In this document: positions 6,952-13,373 of the stretch, in pieces
Layout of the letters: each line of letters opens with the position of its first letter
Position numbering within the stretch: the stretch's first letter is position 1
Source of the DNA: DATKEG01 sp035544515
GTDB taxonomy: Bacteria; Acidobacteriota; Vicinamibacteria; Fen-336
Assembly (NCBI GenBank): GCA_035544515.1
Contig: DATKEG010000211.1
Coordinates: 1 to 16,311, forward strand
DNA length: 16,311 nt
Direction of reading: 5' to 3'
Notes under the pieces: model-generated
Databases searched by the model: none
What the model was told of the DNA's origin: nothing
The model's input: only the letters and a program-made list of their open reading frames with translations
Program-made: the position numbers and the translations under genes

Positions 6952-7662
6952 TCAGAGCCTCGCGGCCGCCGCCGGGTCGAGGAGCACCTCGATGTCCGGG
7001 TGGCCGCCGAGGAACGAGCAGGGCCATTCCGGGTCCTGCGGCCCGTGCACCAGGGCCCGCACGGCGGTGGCCTTGGTCTCGCCCGTCGCCATCACCACGA
7101 CGCGGCGCGCCTGCCGGATCGTCCCGATGCCCATGGTGACGGCGCGCAGCGGCCAGTCCTCCGGCGGCACGCCGAGCGAGGCGGCCAGCCCGTCGGGCAG
7201 GCGCACGACGTGCGTGGGCAGGGTGATCAGGCCGGGCATGTTGTAGGCGACGTGGCCGTCGGCACCCACCCCGAGCACCGCGAGGTCGACGCCTCCGGCC
7301 GCGGCCAGGGCCGCCTCGTACCGGCGGCATTCCGCCTCGAGGTCGGGGGCGGCGCCGTCCGGTACGTCGCAGCGCTCGCGCCGCAGGCCGGTCCGTCCCC
7401 AGGCGTGCCGCTCCATGAAGGCGCGGAAGCTGCGCGGGTCGCCGGCGGGCAGCACCAGCTCGTCCAGGTTGAACCCGCGGGCCTGCGCCAGGCCGTCCCA
7501 TCCCTCCGCGTGCCGCCGCGCCAGCTCGTCGTAGAGCGGGACCGGTGTGCGGCCGGTGGGCAGGGCCATGGTCAAGTCCGGGCGGAGGGCGGCGGCGCCC
7601 GCGACGTGGTCGGCGGCCGCGGCGGCCACCGCCGCCGCGTGCGGGAGCGCGCGGGTCTTCAC
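6952..7662 (-). CDS. nagB: Glucosamine-6-phosphate deaminase family protein (NagB-like)
   Basis: A 236-residue sugar-phosphate isomerase/deaminase, expected to turn GlcN-6-P into fructose-6-P and ammonia. NagB-type motifs are LPTGRTPVPLY (phosphate loop), FNLDELV (D67), APDLEAECRRYE, GVGADGHVAYN (D135, H137) and AVTMGIGTI. These separate it from 6-phosphogluconolactonase, which has the same fold. The residue that is Glu148 in E. coli (in the FNEPG motif) is Met142 here (YNMPG; codon 7239-7237). That is a change at a position considered part of the catalytic set, so activity or substrate may differ. The GTG at 7662 overlaps the stop of the deacetylase gene (GTGA); the longer upstream frame lies inside that gene. 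It is the last gene of the minus-strand operon. Confidence 0.85.
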   Translation of the reverse strand: MKTRALPHAAAVAAAAADHVAGAAALRPDLTMALPTGRTPVPLYDELARRHAEGWDGLAQARGFNLDELVLPAGDPRSFRAFMERHAWGRTGLRRERCDVPDGAAPDLEAECRRYEAALAAAGGVDLAVLGVGADGHVAYNMPGLITLPTHVVRLPDGLAASLGVPPEDWPLRAVTMGIGTIRQARRVVVMATGETKATAVRALVHGPQDPEWPCSFLGGHPDIEVLLDPAAAARL

Positions 7663-8417
7663 AGGCCCCCGAAGTGGATGAGGCGCACGCCGGCCGCCTG
7701 CAGGATCTGGCGCGCCTCCCGGTGCGTCAGCGCGTCGAGCGCTCCGCCGCGCGGGATCGGCGCCGGACCGTCCGCCGCGCCTTGCTCGTCGCCGAGCGAG
7801 GGACGGCACATCAGCTCCGTTGTGCCCGGCGGCACGCCGCCCAGAAGGGTCACGAGCGCCTCGAGCGTGGCGCCGTCGCCGTGGAACTCGACCGTCACCT
7901 GGTCGGTCGTTGGGATCCCTTCCCGCCGGAGCCGCTCCTGGACGTCCCGGGAGGCGTTGCGTACGGGCAGCCCGGTCTCCCAGGCCAGCGTCAAGAGCGT
8001 CTCGAGCACGGCCGGCCGGCGGTGCGCGTGCTGGCGGCTGTCGAGGTGGGTGGGATCTCGGCCCATCAGCTCCCGAAAGCGCCGCAGTTGCGCGCGCGCC
8101 TCGGCCATCAGCTCCTCCGGCCGCGCCGCGTCGAGGGATTCGAGCGTGCCGGGCAGGCGGCCCTGGAAGTCCGCCAGCGTCGGGAGGCGCTCCGGCTGCA
8201 GCACGGGCGGTCCGCCGGTGAAGGTCAGGTGCAGGCCGATGCCGAGGCCGGGAACGGCCTCCGCGAGGGCGGGAACCTCGGCCGCCGCGGGGAGGTTGAC
8301 CGAGAGGCTGGCGCTGGTCACGATGCCCCGGCGGTGCGCCTCGAGCGCGCCACGCGTGACCGCCGGCGACCGGCCGAGGTCGTCCGCGTTGACGATGAGC
8401 CGCTTGGCGCCGTTCAT
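7659..8417 (-). CDS. YdjC/ChbG-family carbohydrate deacetylase
   Basis: A 252-residue protein of the YdjC family, whose characterised member ChbG removes an N-acetyl group from chitobiose-6-P and chitotriose-6-P. Visible motifs are LIVNADDLG (D12, D13), GLHL (H63) and HLDSRQHAH (H130, H132), which supply the expected Asp-His metal and catalytic site. Two positions usually occupied by His are Arg: R128 (family DSHxH) and R205 (MCRP in place of the usual MCHP). The ATG at 8417 overlaps the kinase stop (ATGA), and the stop overlaps nagB (GTGA), so it is tightly coupled on both sides to amino-sugar enzymes. No NagA (GlcNAc-6-P deacetylase) is present. By position this protein could fill that step, which is inference. 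Family assignment is firm; substrate is open. Confidence 0.85.
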   Translation of the reverse strand: MNGAKRLIVNADDLGRSPAVTRGALEAHRRGIVTSASLSVNLPAAAEVPALAEAVPGLGIGLHLTFTGGPPVLQPERLPTLADFQGRLPGTLESLDAARPEELMAEARAQLRRFRELMGRDPTHLDSRQHAHRRPAVLETLLTLAWETGLPVRNASRDVQERLRREGIPTTDQVTVEFHGDGATLEALVTLLGGVPPGTTELMCRPSLGDEQGAADGPAPIPRGGALDALTHREARQILQAAGVRLIHFGGL

Positions 8418-9313
8418 CGCAGCAGGTCCAGGGCGAGGTTCACCGCGCCGCGCGCCGGCTCCACCTGCAGCCGCACGGCCCGCGCCAGCGGCAGGTCGAG
8501 GGCGCCCACGAGCGGGTCCACGAGGGCGGGGCAGCCCTTGAAGACGCCACCCGCCAGCACCACCGGGTACGGTTCGGGCCCAAGCGCGAGCTGGCCGGCC
8601 ACCGACCGGGCGATGAGGGCCAGCTCGCGCGCGCCCTGGGCGAGGAGCTCTCCGGCCACCGCGTCGCCGCCTTCGTGCGCCTTCTGCACCAGGGGAGCGA
8701 GCGCGGCGATCCGGTGCTTGGGCAGCCCGCGCTCGTACACGCGCGGCACCAGCTCGGGCACGGAGGCGACCTCGAGCGCCGCGAACAGGAGTCCCGTCAG
8801 CCGCGTGGACGGGCCACGCCCGTCGGCCGCCCGCACCACCGCGCGCAGCGCTTGATGGCCGAGCCAGTAACCCGATCCCTCGTCCGCGAGCAGGAACCCG
8901 TAGCCGCCGGCGCGCGCCGTCTTGCCGGTCCGGTCCGCCCCGTAGGCGATCGATCCCGTACCGGCGAGGACGACGACACCCGTGCGGTCGGGGGCGCCGG
9001 CGGCGAGCGCGATGGCGGCGTCGTTGACCACGCGCGCGGACTGGCGGTGGCCGAGCCGGCGGAGGATGCCCTTGATGACCTGCTCGTCCTGCGGCCGGTC
9101 CACCCCGGCGATGCCCAGGCAGACGGCCGAGACGACGTGGTCACGGCCGAGCGTCTCCAGCACGTCGTCGAAGACCTTCTCGACCTCCAGCTCCCCGCCG
9201 GTCTGCAGGTTCGCGCCGGGGCCCCGCGCTTCCGCCAGCACCGTGCCGCTTTCGTCGGCCAGGAGGCCGACCGTCTTGGTGCCGCCCGCGTCGATGCCGA
9301 CGACGTAGCGCAT
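8414..9313 (-). CDS. BadF/BadG-type N-acetylglucosamine/N-acetylmuramic acid kinase
   Basis: A 299-residue sugar kinase of the ASKHA (actin-like) fold. Nucleotide motifs are GIDAGGTKT (phosphate 1, D8), VLAGTGSIAYG (phosphate 2) and VVLAGGVFKG (adenosine motif), with the GFLLADEGSGYWLG segment typical of BadF-type GlcNAc kinases. The family includes eukaryotic NAGK and MurK of Clostridium acetobutylicum, which phosphorylates both MurNAc and GlcNAc. With murQ next door, either or both sugars are plausible. ATG 9313 is preferred over TTG 9322 because it starts directly at MRYVVGIDAGGT; the ribosome binding site is weak in either case. It lies 51 bases after hpt and overlaps the deacetylase gene (ATGA). 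It would provide GlcNAc-6-P or MurNAc-6-P for the following enzymes. Confidence 0.87.
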   Translation of the reverse strand: MRYVVGIDAGGTKTVGLLADESGTVLAEARGPGANLQTGGELEVEKVFDDVLETLGRDHVVSAVCLGIAGVDRPQDEQVIKGILRRLGHRQSARVVNDAAIALAAGAPDRTGVVVLAGTGSIAYGADRTGKTARAGGYGFLLADEGSGYWLGHQALRAVVRAADGRGPSTRLTGLLFAALEVASVPELVPRVYERGLPKHRIAALAPLVQKAHEGGDAVAGELLAQGARELALIARSVAGQLALGPEPYPVVLAGGVFKGCPALVDPLVGALDLPLARAVRLQVEPARGAVNLALDLLR

Positions 9314-9364
9314 TCCCGCCAAGTCTAGCGTCTCGAGCCGGGGGGTGCGCGCGTGCCTGGCGGC

Positions 9365-9874
9365 TCAGGCCCCGTATATCACCAGGTCCCTGAGGTTGCG
9401 GTATTTCTCGTTGTAGTCGAGGCCGTATCCGACCACGAAATGATCCTCGATGGTGAAGCCGACGTAGTCGACCGCGACTTCGACCAGCCGCCGCGACGGC
9501 TTCGACAGGAGCGCCGCCACCTTGAGCGTGCGCGGGCCGCGCGCCCGGAGAACGTTGAGCAGGTAGTTCAGCGTGAGGCCGGTGTCCACGATGTCCTCCA
9601 CGACCAGGAGGTCGCGCGCCTCGAGGCCCTGGTCGAGGTCCTTGACCAGCTTCACCTCGCCCGAGGACCTGGTGGCCGCGCCGTAGGAGGACACCGCGAT
9701 GTAGTCGAGCGTGATGGGCAGGTCGATGTTGCGGGCCAGGTCGGTCAGGAAGGTGGTGGCGCCCTTGAGCACGCCCACGAGGTGGGGCTCCCGGCCCGCG
9801 TAGTCGCGGGCGATCTGCACCCCCATCTCGCGCACGCGCTCCTGGATCTGGGCGTGCGACAACAACACCTTCAT
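9365..9874 (-). CDS. hpt: Hypoxanthine phosphoribosyltransferase
   Basis: A 169-residue cytoplasmic enzyme that condenses hypoxanthine (or guanine) with PRPP to make IMP (or GMP). The PRPP signature LLVVEDIVDTGLTL (E93, D94, D97, T98, G99) is intact, as are VGVLKGATTF, the flexible-loop SSYG (63-66) and the C-terminal NEKYRNLRDLVIYG. ATG 9874 is preceded by GGGAGGT (complement of 9882-9888), an excellent ribosome binding site, and the length is normal for the family. It heads the minus-strand operon, ahead of three amino-sugar genes, although its substrate comes from PunA in the opposing operon. Hypoxanthine versus guanine preference is not certain from the sequence. Confidence 0.95.
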   Translation of the reverse strand: MKVLLSHAQIQERVREMGVQIARDYAGREPHLVGVLKGATTFLTDLARNIDLPITLDYIAVSSYGAATRSSGEVKLVKDLDQGLEARDLLVVEDIVDTGLTLNYLLNVLRARGPRTLKVAALLSKPSRRLVEVAVDYVGFTIEDHFVVGYGLDYNEKYRNLRDLVIYGA

Positions 9875-9901
9875 GGCCTGGACCTCCCGGCTGGAGTGCG
9901 C

Positions 9902-9907
9902 ATTATA
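9902..9907 (-). promoter_or_regulatory. -10 box of the hpt operon promoter
   Basis: On the minus strand the sequence is a perfect TATAAT in a GC-rich setting, placed so that transcription would begin about 20 bases before the hpt ATG and include its GGGAGGT site. The expected -35 position reads CCCGTG, which is not a recognisable sigma-70 element, so an activator or another sigma factor may contribute. Confidence 0.55.
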
Positions 9908-10042
9908 CGGAGGGCGGCCCCGCCCACGGGCGTCATGCGGTTTTTTTGAACGCCGCCCGCCTTCCCGGACGAAACGGGATCTTTTGACGTCCCAATTGCG
10001 TTTGACTCGAAAGGGCGCCGGAGACGCGCCGCGGCCATCGGC

Positions 10043-10048
10043 TATAAT
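10043..10048 (+). promoter_or_regulatory. -10 box of the TolC-family gene promoter
   Basis: A perfect TATAAT lies 51 bases before the ATG at 10100. A TTGACT (10002-10007) is present, but 35 bases away, too far to be its -35 partner; nothing convincing sits at 17 bases. Between 9875 and 10042 the divergent region also holds TTGACG (9984-9989) and a run of seven T (about 9941-9947). The gene has a perfect GGAGGT (10085-10090) nine bases before the start. Confidence 0.5.
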
Positions 10049-10099
10049 CGCGCTTCTTGCCGTGCCACCCCGCGGCAACTTGGTGGAGGTCGCTTCAGA

Positions 10100-11770
10100 A
10101 TGATCCGACAGTTCCGTCTGCTCGCGCTCGCGGCCGTCGCGCACGCGCTCCTGGCCGGCACGGGGGTCGCCCAGGAGACCACGCCCGCGGCGCCCGCCCA
10201 GGGCCCGGCGAACACGCCGGATGGGCGGCCGGAGCTCCCGCTCTCACTGCAGGACGTGGTCACCCGGGCGCTCGAGAACAACGTCGACATCGCGGTGGAG
10301 CGGTTCAACCCCCAGGCCAGCGAGGAGAACGTGCGCGAGCTGCAGGGCTTCTACGAGCCCCTGCTCTACTCCACCCTGCTCTCGAACTCGCGCACCGACC
10401 CGGCCCGCAACGTGTTCGCGGGCGCGGAGGCGGTCGACACCGCCACGTACACCTACGACTTCGGGGGGCTGAAGGAGCTGCAAACGGGCGGCAACCTCCG
10501 CGTCGACTTCACGAACAGCCGCTCCAGCACCAACAGCGTCTTCTCCACCTTCAACCCGTCGTTCGGCTCGAACTTCAACGCCCAGCTCACGCAGCCCCTG
10601 CTGCGCGGCTTCCGCATCGACGCGACGCGTTACCAGATCCGCGTGGCCCGGAACAACCGGCAGATCTCCGAGGTGCAGTTCCGGCAGACGGTGGTGAATA
10701 CCGTCGCCAACGTGCGCAGCCTCTACAACGACCTGCTGTATGCCATAGACAACCTCGAGGCGCAGCGCCAGAGCCTGGCCCTGGCCCGGCGGCTGCTCGA
10801 GGAGAACGAGATCCGCGTGCGCGTCGGCACCATGGCGCCGCTCGACGTGGTGGCCGCGGAGTCCGAGGTGGCCAGCCGCGAAGAGACCGTGATCCTGGCC
10901 GAGGCCGCCGTCCTGGACGCCGAGGACGCGATCAAGCGCTCCATCTTCCCGGAGAGCGACCCCACCACCTGGGCCTCCCGCATCGTACCCACGGACCGGC
11001 CCACGGCCGAGCCCATCGCCGTGGACACGGACGCCGCCGTGCGCAACGCGCTCGAGAAGCGCACCGACCTGTTCGCCGCGCGCAAGAACCTGGAGAACGC
11101 GGAGAGCGCCGTGCAGCTGGCCAACAACCAGGAGCTTCCGCGAATCGACCTGGTGGCATCCTACGGGACCACGGGCATCGGCGGCACGCAGATCGAGCGC
11201 GAAGGACTCGGCGGCACCATCATCCGCACCGTGCCCGGCGGCTACGGCGACGCGCTCGGCAACGTGTTCGGGCGCGACTTCCCCACCTGGACGCTCGGCT
11301 TCAACATCAGCTACCCGATCTTCAACCGGTCGGCCGACGCCGCCGAGGCGCGCGCCGAGCTTTCGCGCGAGCAGACCCGGGCCACCCTCCGCCGGCTCGA
11401 GATGCTGGTGACGGCCGAGGTGCGCTCCGCGGTCCGGGCCGTGGAGACGAACCTCAAGCGCGTGGAGTCCACGCGCGCGGCGCGGGTGCTGCAGGAGCGC
11501 CGCCTGGACGCGGAGGAGAAGCGCTTCGCCGCGGGCATGTCCACGAACTTCTTCGTGACGCAGGCGCAGCGCGACCTCGCGCTGGCGCAAGTCGCCGAGC
11601 TGCGCGCCATCGCCGACTACCGGAACAGCCTCGTGAACTTCGAGCGCGTGCAGGAGGCGGGCGGCGGGGTGTCCTTCGCGGGCTCCTCGGGCGGCACGGC
11701 GAGCCGCAGCACCGGCACCCAGGGCGCGCAGGCCGGCGGCAGCGGGGGCGGGCAGAACCAGCAGCCGTAG
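10100..11770 (+). CDS. TolC-family outer membrane protein
   Basis: A 556-residue outer membrane efflux protein: a trimeric channel that would work with an inner-membrane pump and adaptor, neither of which is in the window. A signal peptide of about 25 residues ends at GTGVAQ. The two repeated OEP halves follow: LSLQDVVTRALENNVDI begins the first (about residue 48), and the second starts near DAAVRNALEKRTDLFAARKNLENAE. Both contain long Ala/Arg/Glu-rich helical stretches, with beta segments such as YGTTGIGG and WTLGFNISYPIF. The C-terminus after the helices is a Gly/Ser/Gln tail of about 40 residues, longer than usual. It has its own promoter and a strong ribosome binding site, so it is probably not part of the salvage operons. 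It converges on the coiled-coil gene. Confidence 0.92.
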   Translation: MIRQFRLLALAAVAHALLAGTGVAQETTPAAPAQGPANTPDGRPELPLSLQDVVTRALENNVDIAVERFNPQASEENVRELQGFYEPLLYSTLLSNSRTDPARNVFAGAEAVDTATYTYDFGGLKELQTGGNLRVDFTNSRSSTNSVFSTFNPSFGSNFNAQLTQPLLRGFRIDATRYQIRVARNNRQISEVQFRQTVVNTVANVRSLYNDLLYAIDNLEAQRQSLALARRLLEENEIRVRVGTMAPLDVVAAESEVASREETVILAEAAVLDAEDAIKRSIFPESDPTTWASRIVPTDRPTAEPIAVDTDAAVRNALEKRTDLFAARKNLENAESAVQLANNQELPRIDLVASYGTTGIGGTQIEREGLGGTIIRTVPGGYGDALGNVFGRDFPTWTLGFNISYPIFNRSADAAEARAELSREQTRATLRRLEMLVTAEVRSAVRAVETNLKRVESTRAARVLQERRLDAEEKRFAAGMSTNFFVTQAQRDLALAQVAELRAIADYRNSLVNFERVQEAGGGVSFAGSSGGTASRSTGTQGAQAGGSGGGQNQQP

Positions 11771-11863
11771 CCGCCCTTTCCCCGCTGTCGTCCGAGGCAT
11801 GTGGGGTCGTGCTCCCGCGCTCCAGCCTGTTCAGTGCACCCAGCCCTGCCGGGAAAGGGCGGC
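11770..11863. repeat. 13-bp perfect inverted repeat at a convergent gene end
   Basis: GCCGCCCTTTCCC (11770-11782) directly follows the TolC-family stop, and its exact reverse complement GGGAAAGGGCGGC lies at 11851-11863, inside the last codons of the converging minus-strand gene. The 68-base interval contains that gene's stop (11831). Transcripts from either side could form this stem, so it may act as a bidirectional end or processing structure. There is no T-run, so it is not a classical intrinsic terminator. Confidence 0.6.
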
Positions 11864-12193
11864 CACGACCCGGGTGAGCTCTTCGACCTGGGCGTCCGTC
11901 CGCCGCAGGCGGCGTTCCAGGACCTCGCGCCGTATCCGCTCGTCCCTCAATTCGCGGCTCAGGTCCTTCAGGGCGCGAGCGAACACGTCGACGACGTCGG
12001 CGTTGCGCTCGGCCTGCCTGCGCAGCGCGCCCACGAGGCCCTCGAGGGCGGCGGAAAGGGCGCTCGCCGGCCTGGACGCGGCGCTCTCCCGCGATGGAGC
12101 CGGACGCGGCGTGGCGCCGGCCGACGTGCCATCCCTCTTGGGTGTCGAGGGCGCCGTGCCGCCGCGCGCGTCGCCGACTGCCTTCTGGCTCAC
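11831..12193 (-). CDS. Small coiled-coil hypothetical protein
   Basis: A 120-residue protein with two parts. Residues 1-45 are low complexity (Pro, Ala, Ser, Arg, Thr). Residues about 46-115 are a strongly charged, heptad-like helix with sequences such as LSRELRDERIRREVLERRLR. There is no signal peptide, membrane segment or catalytic motif. The GTG at 12193 is chosen because AGGAGGTT (complement of 12198-12205) stands just upstream; the open frame extends further up only as a shadow of the epimerase gene. It lies 80 bases downstream of the epimerase stop on the same strand, so it may be transcribed from that gene. I do not recognise the family; an oligomerising or scaffold role is a guess from the coiled coil. 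Confidence 0.7.
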   Translation of the reverse strand: MSQKAVGDARGGTAPSTPKRDGTSAGATPRPAPSRESAASRPASALSAALEGLVGALRRQAERNADVVDVFARALKDLSRELRDERIRREVLERRLRRTDAQVEELTRVVAALSRQGWVH

Positions 12194-12273
12194 CTCAACC
12201 TCCTCGGGTCGAGACTGCAATCCGCGTCCGCCCCGGCCCCGAACAAGCAATGGGCATGCCAGCCGGGCAGCCG

Positions 12274-13305
12274 TCACCTCACGGTCGCATCCCGGCTCGA
12301 GCGCGGCCGGACGCCCAGGCCGGGCGCGTCGGGCAGCACCAGGCGGCCGCCCGCGACCGTGGCGCCCGCGTACGGGTCCTCGTCGAGGAGCAGGTTGCCG
12401 TCGAGGTCGGCCGTGTCCACCAGCGGAGAGATGTGGGCGGCGGCGGTGATGGCGATGGACGATTCGATCATGCAGCCGAGCATGACCTTCAGGCCGTGCG
12501 CGCGCGCGACCGCGATCATGCGGAGCGCCTCGGCCAGCCCGCCGCACTTCATGAGCTTGATGTTGATGCCGTCGAACGCGCCGGCCAGGCGGGGGATGTC
12601 CTCGGCACGGTGCACGCTCTCGTCCGCATAGAAGGGCAGCGGGCTCTGGCGGCGGAGGGCCCGGGTCTCGTCGATCTGGTCCGCCGGCAGCGGCTGCTCG
12701 ACGAACTCCACGCCCATCCTGGCCAGCCAGGACAGCCTCTCCACCGCCTCCGCCGGCGTCCAGCCCTCGTTGGCGTCCACGCGGACCGGGCGGTCCGTGC
12801 TGTCGCGCACGGCCGTGAGCACCTCGCGATCGTCCGCCGACCCCATCTTCACCTTCAGGATCGGATACGATGCCGCCTCCTTCACCTTGCGCGCCACGAC
12901 CTCCGGAGCGTCCATCCCGATCGTGAACGAGGTTTCGGGCGCGCGTGAACGGTCGAGGCCGAGCAGCTCGTAGAGGGGCACCCCCATGCGCCGGCCCGCG
13001 ACATCGTGCAGCGCCATGTCCACCGCCGCCTCCGCCGACCGCTGGCCAGGGACCGCGGCCGCGCGCGCGGCCACGCTGAAGGCGCGGGGCTCGGCCAACC
13101 GGCCGGCCATGGCTTCCACGGCCGCCGTGGCCGAGGCGCGGTCTTCGCCGTAGCGGCGGATGGGCGCCGCCTCTCCCAGTCCCACCTCTCCCGCGTGCTC
13201 GAGCTCGACCAGCAGGTTCTCGCGCACGTCGGAGGCTCCGCGCGCGATGCGGAACGTGTGCCGCAGCCGCAGGTCGAGCGGCCGGCTCCGGATCAGCAGG
13301 GGCAT
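12274..13305 (-). CDS. Dipeptide epimerase (L-Ala-D/L-Glu epimerase type)
   Basis: A 343-residue enolase-superfamily enzyme of the muconate-lactonizing subgroup, expected to epimerise L-Ala-D-Glu from murein to L-Ala-L-Glu so that ordinary peptidases can use it. The barrel motifs are in order: LKVKMG (K151, K153, one acid/base pair), VDANEGW (D177), VEQPLP (E203) and ADES (D228) as metal ligands, INIKLMKCGG (K250, the opposite acid/base) and LLLDEDPY (D308, D310), the DxD that marks dipeptide epimerases by binding the substrate amino group. ATG 13305 starts just before the capping domain, without a good ribosome binding site. It is divergent from the DUF819 gene. The exact dipeptide preference is not visible and could be broader than Ala-Glu. 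Confidence 0.9.
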   Translation of the reverse strand: MPLLIRSRPLDLRLRHTFRIARGASDVRENLLVELEHAGEVGLGEAAPIRRYGEDRASATAAVEAMAGRLAEPRAFSVAARAAAVPGQRSAEAAVDMALHDVAGRRMGVPLYELLGLDRSRAPETSFTIGMDAPEVVARKVKEAASYPILKVKMGSADDREVLTAVRDSTDRPVRVDANEGWTPAEAVERLSWLARMGVEFVEQPLPADQIDETRALRRQSPLPFYADESVHRAEDIPRLAGAFDGINIKLMKCGGLAEALRMIAVARAHGLKVMLGCMIESSIAITAAAHISPLVDTADLDGNLLLDEDPYAGATVAGGRLVLPDAPGLGVRPRSSRDATVR

Positions 13306-13332
13306 GATCGCCGTCGATCATACTCCGCGGGT

Positions 13333-13361
13333 TTGACCGCACCCGGCGGATGCTCGATGAT
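13333..13361 (+). promoter_or_regulatory. Possible promoter for the DUF819 operon
   Basis: TTGACC (13333-13338) is followed, after 17 bases, by GATGAT (13356-13361), a five-of-six match to TATGAT. The transcript would begin close to 13368, only a few bases before ATG 13374. That agrees with the lack of a ribosome binding site there and argues against ATG 13350. On the other strand TATGAT (13322-13317) sits just before the epimerase ATG, also implying a very short leader. Both are weak evidence. Confidence 0.3.
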
Positions 13362-13373
13362 GCGGGTCCCGGG

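Noticed and set aside
6913..8541. 542-codon plus-strand open frame across nagB and the deacetylase gene
   Set aside because: The minus strand has two recognisable, coupled enzymes here; this frame has no domain.
10002..10048. TTGACT and TATAAT as one promoter
   Set aside because: The 35-base spacing is about twice that tolerated by sigma-70 polymerase; only the -10 box is kept.
10244..11800. 518-codon minus-strand open frame opposite the TolC-family gene
   Set aside because: Low-complexity shadow of the real gene, with no start signal.
10057..11877. 606-codon plus-strand open frame overlapping the TolC-family gene in another frame
   Set aside because: Arg/Ala/Pro-rich translation without motifs; the TolC frame has a signal peptide, ribosome binding site and both family repeats.
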